A stretch of DNA of 64,000 nucleotides from Adiantum capillus-veneris. Lineage: Eukaryota; Streptophyta; Polypodiopsida; Polypodiales; Pteridaceae. The DNA is taken from positions 35,357,558 to 35,421,557 of the forward strand of contig CM043946.1 in NCBI GenBank assembly GCA_014529385.2, read 5' to 3'. This document shows positions 49,377 to 61,100 of this stretch, piece by piece; positions within the stretch are counted from its first letter, which is position 1; each line of letters begins with the position of its first letter. Position numbers and translations under genes: made by a program. The notes under the pieces were generated by a model. That model was not told where the DNA came from, ran no database searches, and was given only the letters and a program-made list of their open reading frames with translations.

Positions 49377-50901
49377 GTACTAGACATCTCTCAATGTATT
49401 GTATGAAGCGAAGTGAAGCTTCCTTCACTTTTTCGTGTTCTCTCTGTTTAAAAGCATATATTTGTGAGACCGTATTGTGCTTAATCCCTCGTTTTGAGAA
49501 TTCCTCAGCAAACTCTCTTAGCAAATGGTCAATGTCCTGGAATCCCCCTATGTTCAGTGGTTGAAACCATGTCAACGCCGTACCTTCTAGAGTAAGACCA
49601 AATCCCTCATATTGTGTATGGAAATCTGTTATCTGCTCAGCTCTTAAGACTTGCTTAAAGAGTGACACATGTGCATACGGATCTCCTGAACCACCATACT
49701 TCTTTGGCATACACTTCGCTACTTGAGATGGTCTCATACGTCTATGGTCTGCTACCAATCTCATTGCTCTTGTGTCCCGGCTAAAGCTTTCTCTAGCATC
49801 ATGGACTTCATGGGTTACCCTAGTCAGTTCCCCTGCCCTGAATCTAGTACTAGGAGGTAAATGTGATGGTTCCGCTTCGAGCCTTGGACCTGGAGTGGTA
49901 TATGTGGGGATTGGAACTGCACTACCTCGATTCGTATCCATTGACTCTCTGGAATGTAATGATCCCATTGGTCCGGGCTTCGAGTACTGAGGTTGGCTAA
50001 AAGAGTCAGCAGCCTGAGTTCTTTGTCCTCCTGTCGTCATTGGGTTTTGCCCTCCATTTTTTGGTGTTGGTCTTTGTGAGCTAGAAGTAACATAATACTG
50101 ATGTAGTGGTCCCCCAAAGTATGTATATCCTTCTAATTCTTTCTTGCCCATTGTTGAGTATTGCCTCCCATACTTGTCGTAAGCGGCAATTTTCACTTCC
50201 GATCCCTCTGTGTAGGTAAAGACATAAAGTCTTTTTTGGTCTGTTAACTCTCCGGTGTAGGGTTCTTCACATCTATAATAGAGATCTTGCTCCCCATTAT
50301 TATATTTGTATAGCCCTACATAGATGTTATCAGTGTTGATTCTTGTAGTTTCATTCTCTCTTCTTAACCTCGCAATAGGGAAGTTCATTATTGGTGCTTT
50401 CTCCTCAAGTTCTTCATCTACTTTGGCTTTGGTGCCCATCAATCCCCACTTGTCCACAATGTTAGGGTTTAGGACTACCAAGTACATGGTACCCTCGTCA
50501 TCTAGATATCTATCTCCGCTATAGCTCACAGGCACTAAGTCCTTGAACTCACTAGGTCTCTCCTCTATCTTTACACAATAGCGGTCCATTCCATCTTTGT
50601 AGATCTTGGCACCTTGCTCATTGTCGTACTGGTATTTTATGAACAATAGCTTCATTGTGGCGGAAGGGTTTGATGATCCTGCTGCCATATTTTCTCTGTT
50701 GTTCAGGTTCAAGTGTTCCCCGTGTTCGGTGAAAATCTCGTAAGATCTCTCCGAAGAAGTATCAGAGACACTTCCTTCAAAGATCGGCTCTAATGGTTGC
50801 ACCCAACTTTGGTTTACACTTCCCTCGGTTGATATGACACTTGCTTGTTCCCCTTGTTTTGGTTGGTTATTCTGGAGATTCCTGCCCGATCTCAAATTCA
50901 T
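49363..50901 (-). pseudogene. Gag N-terminal region of element C
   Basis: The start is taken at the ATG 50901 because the peptide MNLRSGR also opens the gag of element A. The first 300 residues are an unrecognised globular-looking segment (many Y, D and G residues), then a P/S/T-rich stretch. A Retrotrans_gag-like core follows at about 49370-49760 (FKQVLRAEQITDFH, TALTWFQPL, LLREFAEEFSKRG). The frame ends at 49363 by a one-base shift; homology continues in the next frame (DHEDRLSVLFIEGL). Confidence 0.75.
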
Positions 50902-52306
50902 CAATTCCCCTAAAGGACTTTAACTTTTCCGTCTCGGCAATTTGTTTTCCCCAAGTTTTTGTGGTCATAATTGATCCAAACTGATTGATACTTGGTCAAT
51001 TGTTTAGTCTTGTCAGTTGGACAACTTCTGTTTCATCAAGTGAGAATTTTGTTGCAGTTATGCTGAAAAAGACATTATACGCGTATGATGTCTTTTTTCA
51101 CAGATTTGGACTATTTTGGTTATGCTCACTCTCAGTAGCCCCCTTATGCTTTGTCCACTCACAAAATTCAGTTTGAACTCTGTTTGAGCAAGTTATGGCT
51201 AATTTAGGCTTTTCTTGGCAATTTTCCGCTTTTGACTTGTTTTGGGTCAATTGTGATCCAAATGGGATGAAACTTGAAATATAACCTCTAGACAGCTATT
51301 ACAATGGATCTGTGTTGGCAAAGTATCAAAATATGTCCAAAATTAGGTCAAAGACATCATACGCGTATGATGTCTTTTTCATCAATTTGGGTCAAGACTT
51401 GATATTTATGCTTTCTACAGTGCTTGTAACAATCCTGTCAGGTCAGATATCAAAAATAAGCAGTGTATGTGCCAAAAGACATTATACGTGTATGATGTCT
51501 TTTGTCCCAGATTTTGACTATTCTTGGTTTTAAGCCTTCTCCAATGTTTACAATTGAGTTTCAAGTGTTTTTGTCAGGTTTGAATGTAAAAACAAGATCT
51601 GAATCCAAAATTTCCTATTCTTTGCGTTTCTTGGACTCCGACTTGTCTTTTCGGGTTTCTTTGAGTGTTAACGCTCTTGTTTTAAGTTGAAATTAGGGTA
51701 TAACCCCCCTTTTGAACACTCTGGTAAAGTCAAAATTTCTGTTTTGGTCTCTGTTTGGTCATTTAGACATCATACGCGTATGATGTCTAAAGTTGCAGAT
51801 TTCCAGTTTTTTGGCACAGAATCCTTCCTAAAGCTTCCTCTAGTGCTCAGCAACTCCCAGATACACAGAAAATTTCTCTGACTTTTGTTTATTGCAAGTT
51901 TCACTACCAACTCGACGGTTTAGTGATCTAACATGCAATCAACCATATCAAGCAAATACTCCAATGATTGCTAGCTCTAGATCAGGATCAAATGAAGTCC
52001 TACCTAAGCTATTCCTAATCATAAAATGGGTTTGGTAATTGTGATTTTAAAGATATCCACTGTCACTCACGGACTAGCAAATTCTTCTTCTATCAACAAC
52101 TACTCAACACCAACAAAACAACAAACAAATCTAAGCTAATCTAAAAATACTGTCAACACGGAAGACCCAGGAATACCCCACTTCCTAGTATCTCTCGAGA
52201 TCTTCGGAGTCCACCACTCCTAGATCTTTTCTAACTAAAGTATACAAAGTAGTTTATACGACTCACCTCGTAGGATTAGTCTAAGGTCACCTACTTAGGG
52301 CTCTCG
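50902..52306 (-). other. 5' leader of element C
   Basis: A 1.4-kb noncoding leader between primer site and gag start. It contains palindrome array 2. Between 51800 and 52306 I see only AT-rich noncoding DNA. Confidence 0.8.
51070..51788. promoter_or_regulatory. Palindrome array 2 (four copies) in the leader, upstream of gag
   Basis: Same 24-base palindrome as array 1. Copies are at 51070-51093 (one substitution), 51352-51375 (perfect), 51477-51500 (two substitutions) and 51765-51788 (perfect, extending to a 30-base palindrome 51762-51791). Spacings of 282, 125 and 288 mirror 284, 136 and 284 of array 1. The nearest copy is 169 bases upstream of the gag ATG; in array 1 it is 167 bases upstream of the accessory-ORF ATG. 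Confidence 0.9.
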
Positions 52307-52324
52307 TCCCTGGCAGCGGCGCCA
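52307..52324 (-). other. Primer-binding site of element C, tRNA-Asp type
   Basis: Minus strand TGGCGCCGCTGCCAGGGA, two bases inside the 5' LTR. It matches the expected complement of plant tRNA-Asp(GUC) 3' end at 16 of 18 positions, judged from memory. Confidence 0.85.
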
Positions 52325-52326
52325 AA

Positions 52327-53259
52327 TGTTAAGGTGGTTACGCCGCTAGCGGAGGCTAAATAGCGAGAACTCAACCAACAACAGAATTTGTCAGACGAGG
52401 ACGAAGCTTGACCCGCAGGTGCATGGAAACAACTAGGTGGGTGTCAAATCACCTACTTGACCTTCTAATGACAATCACTACTAAGGAAATCAAATCTAAG
52501 TTCTAGAATACGCAAGTGACTGAAATCCGTACTACGAACGAATGCTATACGAAACAGGATCTAGAATCATTGAATCGATCTTAAACTCAAGGGGAATTCT
52601 ATACACTAGGTAAGAACAACACCCTAAAGACTTGAACTGCAAAATCAACCTATAACCACTCCGTGCGGTAAACGCACAAAGACAGGCCAAAAAATACAGG
52701 TGATCGAAACTTGACCCCGATGGTACTAATGTGTAGCTCTACTCGTTGTGGTTCTATAGATATGTTGCACGCTCTTTTCCGACACACGAGTTGGAAGAAA
52801 ACTCACATCGAAGCTCGTAGGAACTTACCACACATAGAAGCCGATAGCGCGCACTCTTGGTATCAGTGCGTAGCTCTCGCCGTTGCTAACACAATGGCGG
52901 TGTCGCTTCTCCAATGGCGGCTCCGTAGCTCGCGTAGCAAGTAGATAAGACTCTCTCTCTCTCTCTCTCAGACACAATCACGGCGCTCAAAAACTCACTT
53001 TGATTAATAAAAACTGAATCCCCTTAGGTTACAAAACTTTGGCTTATATACCTCAGCCTTGGAGGTGAGAACATCTCTACTAATTACATCAGCAAGTGAA
53101 ATTACTTCGGGATTACAAGCTGGAAACTCAATTGAGTTCCGTTACTTAATGAATGGCTCAATTCAAAATCAATGTCGGAAAGATATTTATTACAATCAAT
53201 GGTTACAAAAATGATGAGTGTGAGCAAAAATGTGGGTGTGATCCTCTGCTGGCTCAACA
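52327..53259 (-). repeat. 5' LTR of element C (933 bp)
   Basis: Begins TGTTAAGGTGG and ends GGCTCAACA on the plus strand; near-identical to 30622-31552. It includes a (CT)n run at about 52951-52969 and a TATA-type motif on the minus strand. Confidence 0.95.
53044..53051 (-). promoter_or_regulatory. TATA-type motif of the element C 5' LTR
   Basis: Minus strand GTATATAA in the context GGTATATAAGCC, about 210 bases inside the LTR start, where an RNA polymerase II promoter would be expected. The same motif is in the other LTR near 31337. Confidence 0.55.
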
Positions 53260-53264
53260 AGATG
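53260..53264. repeat. Target-site duplicate of element C, right (AGATG)
   Basis: Perfect partner of 30617-30621. Confidence 0.92.
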
Positions 53265-53574
53265 CTTTGCCATCGGCTACCTTTGAGTACACTACTCATG
53301 AACCACCTCTTGCATCGCATAGTGATTTTAAATGCATTGACATGAGTAGCATGGTAGGGCCAATCTTGGCCATGCATACACACGATTTTGTCACCCATGC
53401 ATTGCACAACCCAGTCTATACTTTGTCATCCCAGAGGACTCACGCAAGGAGGGGAGAGGCATTCTCAATGCAGATATGCATACCTAAAAGTAGACTTGAA
53501 GGGCAACATTTTGAAGTGTTTGATTATTTACGTGAAATTTTTTGTTACTAAAGAGTAAAATGTTCCTTGTCTTA
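53265..53574 (+). pseudogene. Continuation of element D after the element C insertion
   Basis: The frame running up to 30621 continues through the target duplicate (SQQDALPSATFEY) and stays open to 53551. No domain was recognised; it lies just beyond the end of the pol tail. Confidence 0.4.
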
Positions 53575-54409
53575 AGAATTGGTCTTCAACAAAGTGTGTA
53601 CTGAAATGCTTGAAAGGCACTACACATTTTGGTTTGGTCTATTAACGACAATTGGCATCAAACTCTATGAAATCTCTCTCTCTTTTGGGTTACATAGATG
53701 CAGATTGTGAGAGCTTACATTTATCTATGTGATATACTAGTGGAAATTTCTTCTTCATAAATGGTTGTCTTGTTTCTTGGACCATCAAGAAACAACATTG
53801 TGTTGTAGTTTCTACGATCGAGTCTGAACATGTTTATGCATCACTTGCAGCTCATGAGCTAATCTGGATTTGACAAATTCTAGTTGATATTGGTCATTCT
53901 TCTCTTTCTAGCACACCCTTGCAATGTGATAACCAGAGTGCTATTAGTCTTGCAAAATATTATGTTCAACATAACAAGTCAAAGAATATTGGTGTGCATT
54001 ATCATTATGTCCGGTATGAAGTATGCAAAGGCACTATCATGATTGAGCACTGTCTAAGTGACCAGATGATTGTAGACATTCTTAGCAAAGGCCTCAACAA
54101 GTCATGCTTCATCCTCTTGCACTCAGAGCTTGGAGTTGCTTTGGTCTCACTCTTTCTAGACTAGCCTCTCTGCTATTATGGTAGCTTTGTACATATGACA
54201 TTGTAATGATATAGGTACCATGCACTATGCACACACCACAACTTCACATTGTGACCTCTTGGTCACTTGTATATTTTTACATAGATACACAATGCACTTT
54301 CACATCATCATCTCCGGTTCATATTTTCACATTTGTATAGGGGCTTGGGTTTTCCCCTTGAAGTTCTCAAGGGTTTTTTCATCCAAGGCTACAGACCTTT
54401 GTTTGAGTT

Positions 54410-54451
<42 letters not shown>

Positions 54452-54605
54452 GTTCAAGCTATATATGGCTCAATATACTCAACTTGGTTTCACCTATATA
54501 TCTATATCTTGTCCTCAATATGACTCAGTATTTGGGAGTGTACATGGTGTGTCTCTTGTATCATCTCTCTACCTCTCTCTCTATCTTTCTCTCTACATCT
54601 CAACA
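53575..54605 (+). mobile_element. Copia relic: 3' end of pol, poly(G) tract and putative LTR
   Basis: Degenerate RT-RNase H joint (CLKGTTHFGLVY), then copia RNase H (YIDADCES, CVVVSTIESEH, LQCDNQSAISLAKYYVQH, NIGVHYHYVRYE) with internal stops. The frame ends near 54164. A 39-base G run (54412-54450) sits exactly where the polypurine tract should be. The putative LTR 54451-54605 begins TGTTCAAG and ends CTCAACA. The 5' part is missing. Confidence 0.65.
54412..54450 (+). repeat. 39-base poly(G) run
   Basis: Uninterrupted G from 54412 to 54450, preceded by a and followed by TGTTCAAG. It may be an expanded polypurine tract; a collapsed or inflated homopolymer in the assembly is possible. Confidence 0.85.
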
Positions 54606-57323
54606 AATAGAGTGGGCACTCATAATTTACCACCAACATTTCCATTTTTCTCGCAAAGAGTCCACCTTGGTACACATGTCCTAATCACATTGTCGAATCT
54701 ACTTTCACATACACATCAAATAAAGAGGGGGCTACAGAGGTCAACGATGCCCATTATATCCATACTACCTTAACACATGTAGAGAAACCAAAGCACGTAT
54801 CCTTCTTGGGGGCTCTAGAAGTGCTCAATAGGATAGCATATCATGCTATCAGCCAAGAAAAACACCTAACACCAGCCCCAAAACAAAATTTATGGTTAGT
54901 AGGCAAATTGGATTGAGAAGAAGAAGAAGTACAAACTAGGGCACCACTACTTTCCACAAGATTAAGAAGAAATATTGTCAATATCTCTGAAATGCAACAA
55001 TAAAAATTGTCACCGCATCAAAAGCACCTAAAATGGACAAGAAACAAGAGGAGAAAGAGGAAACACCCCTAGATATAAAAACAAGAGAAAGAGGAAAGGA
55101 TAAAGCGAATGAGGTAGTGCCCAAGAAACAACCATGCCCTGCCGCACCAGTCAAAGAGACAACCCAAAGAGTGGCAAGGATAAAAAGAGAAGCAACGGCA
55201 TTCAAGCTCAAAAGAGGGCTACAAGAAGGTTTTGGAGGAAAAAGGAAAACATCACCTAAATGAATATCAAAATAGGATCTAAAAACCCCATGTACTACCA
55301 GCATGATGAACCATTGGTAGGATTGGAATACCTTTACAAAAAAGAAGAAAACCAAAGAGAGCAAGCTAAGACACAGGAAGTTGAACCGACACCACCAAAA
55401 GAGGACAACAAGCTTGAACAAGAGCCAAAAATAAAGGAGGAAATTCCTCACACTACTCCTCCAACTGAGCAACCTTGACAAGAGAATAGTGCTCACAATG
55501 TGGAAAGTTGTGAAGAACAAATAGAGCTTCTAGAGATGTCTGAATAAAAACCAGTTGAAAGGCCAAGAGAAGAGCTCCCAACAAAGGACAAAAGTGTACC
55601 ATCACATCAACATGAAGTAGGAACTTTCAGACAATTAGAGAAATTGAAGATATAGATAATTTTTCCAAGTATGCTCATGAAGCAGTGAACAGGATGAAGG
55701 ATGATATTTATGCTCAACATCAACAGCTCCATGACGTTCAACAATGTCTAAAGCTCACAACCACAAATTTGTAAGTGGATAAATCTTTTAATCGGGCATT
55801 TCAAGAGGCCATGGAAACAACCAAAAAAAAACCTAGAAGAGATCATAGAAAAATCCAAAGTGGAATTGGGAACTCTAAGGACAAGAAACCAGCAAATAAG
55901 AACATAAATTGAAGGAGGTAACCACTTCTCTACAAAAATCCACCTTATCTGCACAACGGTTGCAAGTCCATCTTGATAATGCAAATGCTTAGCTTGCACA
56001 ATCAGAGTCTTGTTGCCTGGAGAAACATCAACTACTCATCAGCTCAAACTCAACCCCACCGTGGCTACACTACAAAGCATGGCTGAGACTTACAAAGCTC
56101 TTGAGCAACAGATCAAAGAGCTTGAACTAGAGATCAATTTAGAGAAAATGTAGTGCCAAGAACTCTCAATTAGACTCATGAAAAAAGAATAAGGCTACCA
56201 CAAGGAGTTTGCACACCTTAAAGAGGAGCTTAGAAAAGCTCAAGATGATACTAAATTCCAAACCTCCATATCAAGAGAAGATCAACTTGAAATGACAATG
56301 GAAGATATTGATGATTTATATTTTATGAATTTTGAAGAAGCAAACACTATAGAAGGAAATATCTCTTAGCTTGTGATCACTCAAGAGGAAGTCGGACCCT
56401 CCGTACCAAAAAAATTATTGACTGCGGACAAAGAAGATTTACTTAAGAAGCAGGTGGAAGATGAAACATAGCAAGTATTGAAAGAAGCCATGCAATGGGA
56501 GGAGATGATTTTACTCTCTATCAATGTGAATCTTATCACACCATCAAATGTCAATGAGGAATGGAATCAACAAGCTCTACCCTACCAACCTATCAAATTC
56601 AAATTACTAAAAATAGAGGAAAGATTACTCAAGGATCTTACCATCAATCCTACAATGGTACGTCCCAAGTGGCGGGAAATTTGGTTGAATCAACACCCAA
56701 GGTACCTCATCCTCTTCACAAATTCACTACCATCTATCAAACAAGATTTGGTGTAGTGCCCTATTCCAAGGATGCATAATCAACCCACATGGCTCAACTA
56801 CCCTCGATTCCCATTGCCACCACAAGGAAAACCCACTAAAGATTTCATTGTGGAGAATTTCTCTTTGATAATCAAGATTTTTTGTGGAATGTCGGACTTG
56901 GCCTCCATTATGTTGGCCAGTATTTCAAAGATTCTACAGAACTTCCATTGTATGGAGCATACATATGCTGCTTGGATGTCTTTCCTCAAAGGCAATCAAG
57001 GTATGTGCTATGATTTGTCAAGGAAACCTTTAGAAGAGGTAATCCACAACTTCTATGCTAGGGTAATATTCTTACCCTCATGTTACATGCAGAACTTTGA
57101 AGAAGCATTCTATATAGGCTTCTTCACCTATAGAAGAAAAATCTTCATCCCAATTATCACAAATTTGAGAGCTTTCTTTTTTAGCTATTTGACCATTGAG
57201 AAAAAGAAAAAGATTACCATGCAGTTCATGTATACAGAAGACAAGGAACTCCGGCTGAAGTATCAACAAGGATTGGAGCAACACTCAAAGAAAACTAAAG
57301 CATGGAAGTTCGATCCTAAGTAG
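54606..57323 (+). pseudogene. Accessory-ORF relic of element D
   Basis: Homologous to the element C accessory ORF along its length. Near 54790-54860, HVEKPKH and EVLNRIAYHAI match NEKPKYI and EVLTRIAYEAI. A K/E-rich coiled middle follows (55033-56460). The C-terminal domain at 56478-57323 has EEWNQQALPYQPIKFKLLK, WREIWLNQHPRYLILFTN, QPTWLNYPR and FEEAFYIGFFTYRRKIF. Many stops and frameshifts. Its position after the pol end and before a purine tract matches element C, so it is probably the 3' module of D, although D lacks the long spacer that C has. Confidence 0.7.
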
Positions 57324-57345
57324 TCGTGTCGCAGACAACAGAATC

Positions 57346-57358
57346 AAGGAGGGGGGAA
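57346..57358 (+). other. Polypurine tract of element D
   Basis: AAGGAGGGGGGAA directly before TGTTAG, 23 bases after the accessory-ORF relic stop. Confidence 0.75.
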
Positions 57359-57557
57359 TGTTAGTTGCTCAGATAAAAGAAGCATCAAAAGGACACCATC
57401 ATTATTTTTTATTATTCTTACTGTATCAAAATGAGGAATCCCAATCCTCGAGTGAGTACTTCCGAGTGGACAAGAAACCAAGTGAGCACATTCAATGGAA
57501 AGGACTAGAGCAAGACCTCAATATTTACTTTGTAGAGGATAATGAAGCAAAGTAAAC
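57359..57557 (+). repeat. Start of the element D 3' LTR, interrupted by copia element F
   Basis: Begins TGTTAGTTGCTC after the purine tract and runs to the TAAAC target site of element F. The remainder should resume at 62539, but I cannot define its end. Confidence 0.55.
57553..57557. repeat. Target-site duplicate of element F, left (TAAAC)
   Basis: Identical to 62534-62538, immediately outside the LTRs. Confidence 0.92.
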
Positions 57558-57784
57558 TGTTACCATATACATGTGGTAGTGATGTGTGTGAACACACTAG
57601 GACCGCCGGGGCATTTTTTCCCTCTTTAGGAGGTTTTTTCCCCCGTGCATTGTATATACGCCCATCACTCTAGGGCTATCTATCTTTCCATTGCACACTA
57701 AGTAACACACTCTCTATTGTGTGCCTTGAGCTTCCTTCGTCTTCTCCAAGCTGTGTGTGTTTCTCTGCAACCCTAATTCCAACA
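57558..57784 (+). repeat. 5' LTR of element F (227 bp)
   Basis: Runs from TGTTACCATATAC to AATTCCAACA. It differs from the 3' LTR at two sites (c/t near 57661, t/g near 57742). A TATA-type sequence (gtatatac) lies near 57652-57659. Confidence 0.95.
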
Positions 57785-57786
57785 AT

Positions 57787-57798
57787 TGGTATCAGAGC
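57787..57798 (+). other. Primer-binding site of element F, tRNA-iMet type
   Basis: TGGTATCAGAGC, two bases inside the LTR: the standard plant initiator-methionine primer site. Confidence 0.95.
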
Positions 57799-58146
57799 AG
57801 GTCACGTCCTCCCGGGCTTAGTCGCCAGCTGCTCCAGCACACGCCTGCTCACTTTCTCCGATTTCAGTGAGCTTTGGCAAGCGTTCGCAGGTCGACAAAT
57901 ATTTTGGGTGAGCTCGAAGAGCTTGGTCTGCTCAGAATTTTGATTTGGGCTCATTTCGGCCTCCGTTTCCACTACAGGCAGTACTGCACAGGCTATTTCG
58001 TCATTTTGTGCAGATTTTTTGTCAGTGCCGTTTTCTACATAACAGGTGCCTTATAGTCTTCTACGGTTTGTGCTATATAGCACAAGTTGTTCCCGCTCCA
58101 TTTCTCCTATTTTCGGGCAGTTTTCACATCAGGTGCAGCATTTACC

Positions 58147-61100
58147 ATGGCTGACAACAACAACACAGATGTGTTCAAGATGTTTGCTGCTGAGGACAGG
58201 TTGGATGGGGACAACTACCCTATGTGGGCTTATATGATGCAACATGTTCTTGTGTCAAAAGGTGTCTGGAACATTGTGCAGGGCATTGATGTACATCCTG
58301 GTTCTGAAGATGTAGGCGATGTTGAGGATGTTGCAGGTCTTGCTGCAAGGATTGCAGCTGTTAGAGTTGTTTTGCCTACGGCAGAACAAGCTCGTTGGGA
58401 TGTTAAGGATGCACAGGCTCATGCATTGATTGCGTTGTCTGTGAAGTGCACCATTATTCCTCACACTCGTTCAACAAAATCTGCAAAACAGGCTTGGGAT
58501 ATTCTAGCAGGTCTTTATGCAAGCCGCAATGAGGCTAAAATTGCTTTGCTGCGTAAAGAGCTAGAGTCGAAGATTATGCATGAGGAAGATGATATGGACA
58601 CTTTCCTTGCTAGTGTCAAGGATATCAATGAGCAACTCATTTCTGCAGGTGAAGTCATTTCGGACAGTTCCCTTGTGCAGACTGTTCTTGATGCCTTACC
58701 AGATTCCTACCAGACTTTTGCTAGTACTTGGAGACTGATGACCCAAGGAAATCCTGAAGTTGTCAAGTTTGATGCATTATGCACATTGCTGTTGCAAGAG
58801 TCACTTTCTAGAAAAAACAGGACTAGGCAGCGTGCAGTTGAACAGGCTTTTATTGCTTCTCAAAGAAAGGGTGGTAACAGTAATGCAGCCACTTCTTATG
58901 GTTCTGCTGCGAGTGGCAAAAATTCTGTTCCTAATGCTTCTGCTGGCAGCACTTCGTCTGGCAATTTTGGTGATAAGGGCAAAAAGAAGATGCGTTGCCA
59001 TTATTGTAAAGCCAATGATCACTTGATCAAGTCGTGTCCTAAGTTGAAGGCCAAAGAGGCTAAGAAGAAAGAGGGTGGTTCCACTGCAAATGCTGGTTCC
59101 ACTACAAATGCAGCCATTGTTGAGTCTTCTGTGAAAGGAGATTGTGATGCTGATGTTGATGCAGAATGGGCTTTTAGCGCAGAGTGCACCTACAATCCTG
59201 CTGTCCATGATGCATGCTTGTCAGTTGCTGCAGATTCACATGTGTGGTATTTCGACAGTGGTGCTACAAAGCACATTACCTCACATCGTGAATTGTTTAC
59301 CTCTCTCGAGTCTGTCCCTCATGGGAATTCAGTCACTTGTGCCAACAACGCCTCTTATCCAGTTCAGGGAGTTGGAAAGATTGTGCTCACTGCTGCTAAT
59401 GGCAGTTCCTTCACACTTGTTGATGCACTTTATGTACCTGGGATCAAGAAGAATCTCTTGTCTGTATCCGCACTTGCTAGACTTGGACTTGTAGTCAAAT
59501 TTGTGGATGACAGATGTACAGTTCATGATCTCAGTTTTGGTGATGAAATTGTTGCATCTGGGCTTTTTTGCCGTGGGCTGTATAAGCTCACTTTGTATGA
59601 CAAGTGTGGACAAAATTTTGCAAATGCTGTTGCAGATTCAAGGGCTATTTCAGATGCAAAACTTTGGCATGCACGTTTTGGTCATCTGAATTTTGCCAGT
59701 TTGCTGCGTTTGCAGAAATCTGATATGGTTGCTTCTTTGCCGCCTCTTGAAGCACCTATCAAACATGTTTGTGAAGGCTGTATTCTGGGTAAAATGCAGC
59801 GTTCTAAGTTTCCAAAGGATGGTTCAGTTAGGGCCACATGCAGGTTGCAGCTTGTGCATAGTGATGTTTGTGGGCCCATGCAAACTCCGTCCTTGGGCAA
59901 TTACCTGTACTTCGTGACTTTCATTGATGATTACTCCAGGCATGCATGGGTATTTCCGCTTAAAGCGAAGTCCGAAGTTTTTATGTGCTTCAAACAATTT
60001 TTGGCTATGGCTGAAAATGTCTCAAAATGTACTATGGGCACCCTCCGTTCCGATCGAGGGGGGGAGTATATGTCTCATGAATTTAATGCATTTCTGGCTA
60101 GTCGTGGGATAAAACACCAATGTACAGTGCCTTATACACCTCAGCAAAATGGTGTTGCTGAGAGGAAAAACAGGTCACTAATGGAAATGGCACGATGTAT
60201 GGTCAAAAGTCAAGCTTTGCCGCATTCTTTTTGGCTTGAGGCCATCATGTGTGCCACTTATGTACTTAACAGGTGTCCTACGAAAGCTTTGCAGTCTATT
60301 ACTCCATATGAAGCATGGCATGATAGAAAACCTTCTATTGAGCACATGCGTGTTTTTGGCTGTTTGGCATATGCTTTGGTGCCACAAGTGCAGCGCAGAA
60401 AATTGGATGATAAGGCTGTCAAATGTATTTTTGTTGGTTATAGTGCTGAAAGCAAAGGTTACAGGTTGTATCATCCGCAAACAAAACGTATTCTGGTTTC
60501 ACGGGATGTAGTGTTTGTGGAAGACTCTGTTCAGCCCTTGCTGTCATGTACTAGAGACAGTAATGTAAGCTCACAGGACATTTATGACACTTTGTTGCCT
60601 CTTTTCAGTGGTGGAAATACGAATGTAAGTTCCAATGAGGCAAATGTACAGCCTATGGGGGTTTCTGAAAATGTTTTAGAACAGCCTATCACTGATGCAG
60701 ATGTACATGATGTACTTGATGAGGAAAGGGCTGAAAATGAGTAGGCTAGAGGTATGCCAAAATGGCTGGTGCACACTTTGCGTGACAGTAAATTGGATGC
60801 ACCTTTATCTAGTCGTACTCGTTCAGGCTCTCGCCATGCATCTTATGCATCAAATTGTTATGCTTTGGCTGTGTCTAGTTTACATGATGTTGAGGAGCCT
60901 CTGTCTTTTGATGAAGCACAGAATTCAGAAAATTGGATTGCTGCCATGAAATCAGAATATGATGCACTTATAGAGAATGACACATGGACTTTATGTGATT
61001 TGCCTCCTGGCAAAAAGGCCATTGGTACGAAGTGGGTTTACAAGTTGAAACGCAAGCCGGATGGTGAGATCGATCGCCATAAGGCTCGACTTGTTGCAAA

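Larger units (their letters stand above)
30622..53259 (-). mobile_element. Element C: complete giant Ty3/gypsy retrotransposon, 22.6 kb
   Basis: Both LTRs (931 and 933 bp), TG...CA ends, a perfect 5-bp target duplication AGATG, a tRNA-Asp-type primer site and a polypurine tract are present. The domain order PR-RT-RH-IN is that of Ty3/gypsy; the integrase has a GPY/F-like end and no chromodomain. I count roughly 17 substitutions between the LTRs by eye, so the insertion is fairly recent. The pol frame nevertheless carries several stops, so this copy is not autonomous. The length is inflated by a five-copy 893-bp array and by a second noncoding-plus-ORF module downstream of pol. Extra size and an extra ORF recall the plant Tat/Ogre and Athila groups, but the order of parts differs. 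Confidence 0.93.

Noticed and set aside
54978-55520. Minus-strand hydrophobic ORF of 180 codons
   Set aside because: Antisense of the K/E-rich accessory-ORF relic; the apparent membrane character comes from reading lysine and glutamate codons backwards.
57787-57798. tRNA-iMet gene
   Set aside because: Only the 12-base primer-binding site is present; no cloverleaf follows.
60695-60949. Additional small ORFs inside element F
   Set aside because: Out-of-frame shadows of the copia polyprotein.
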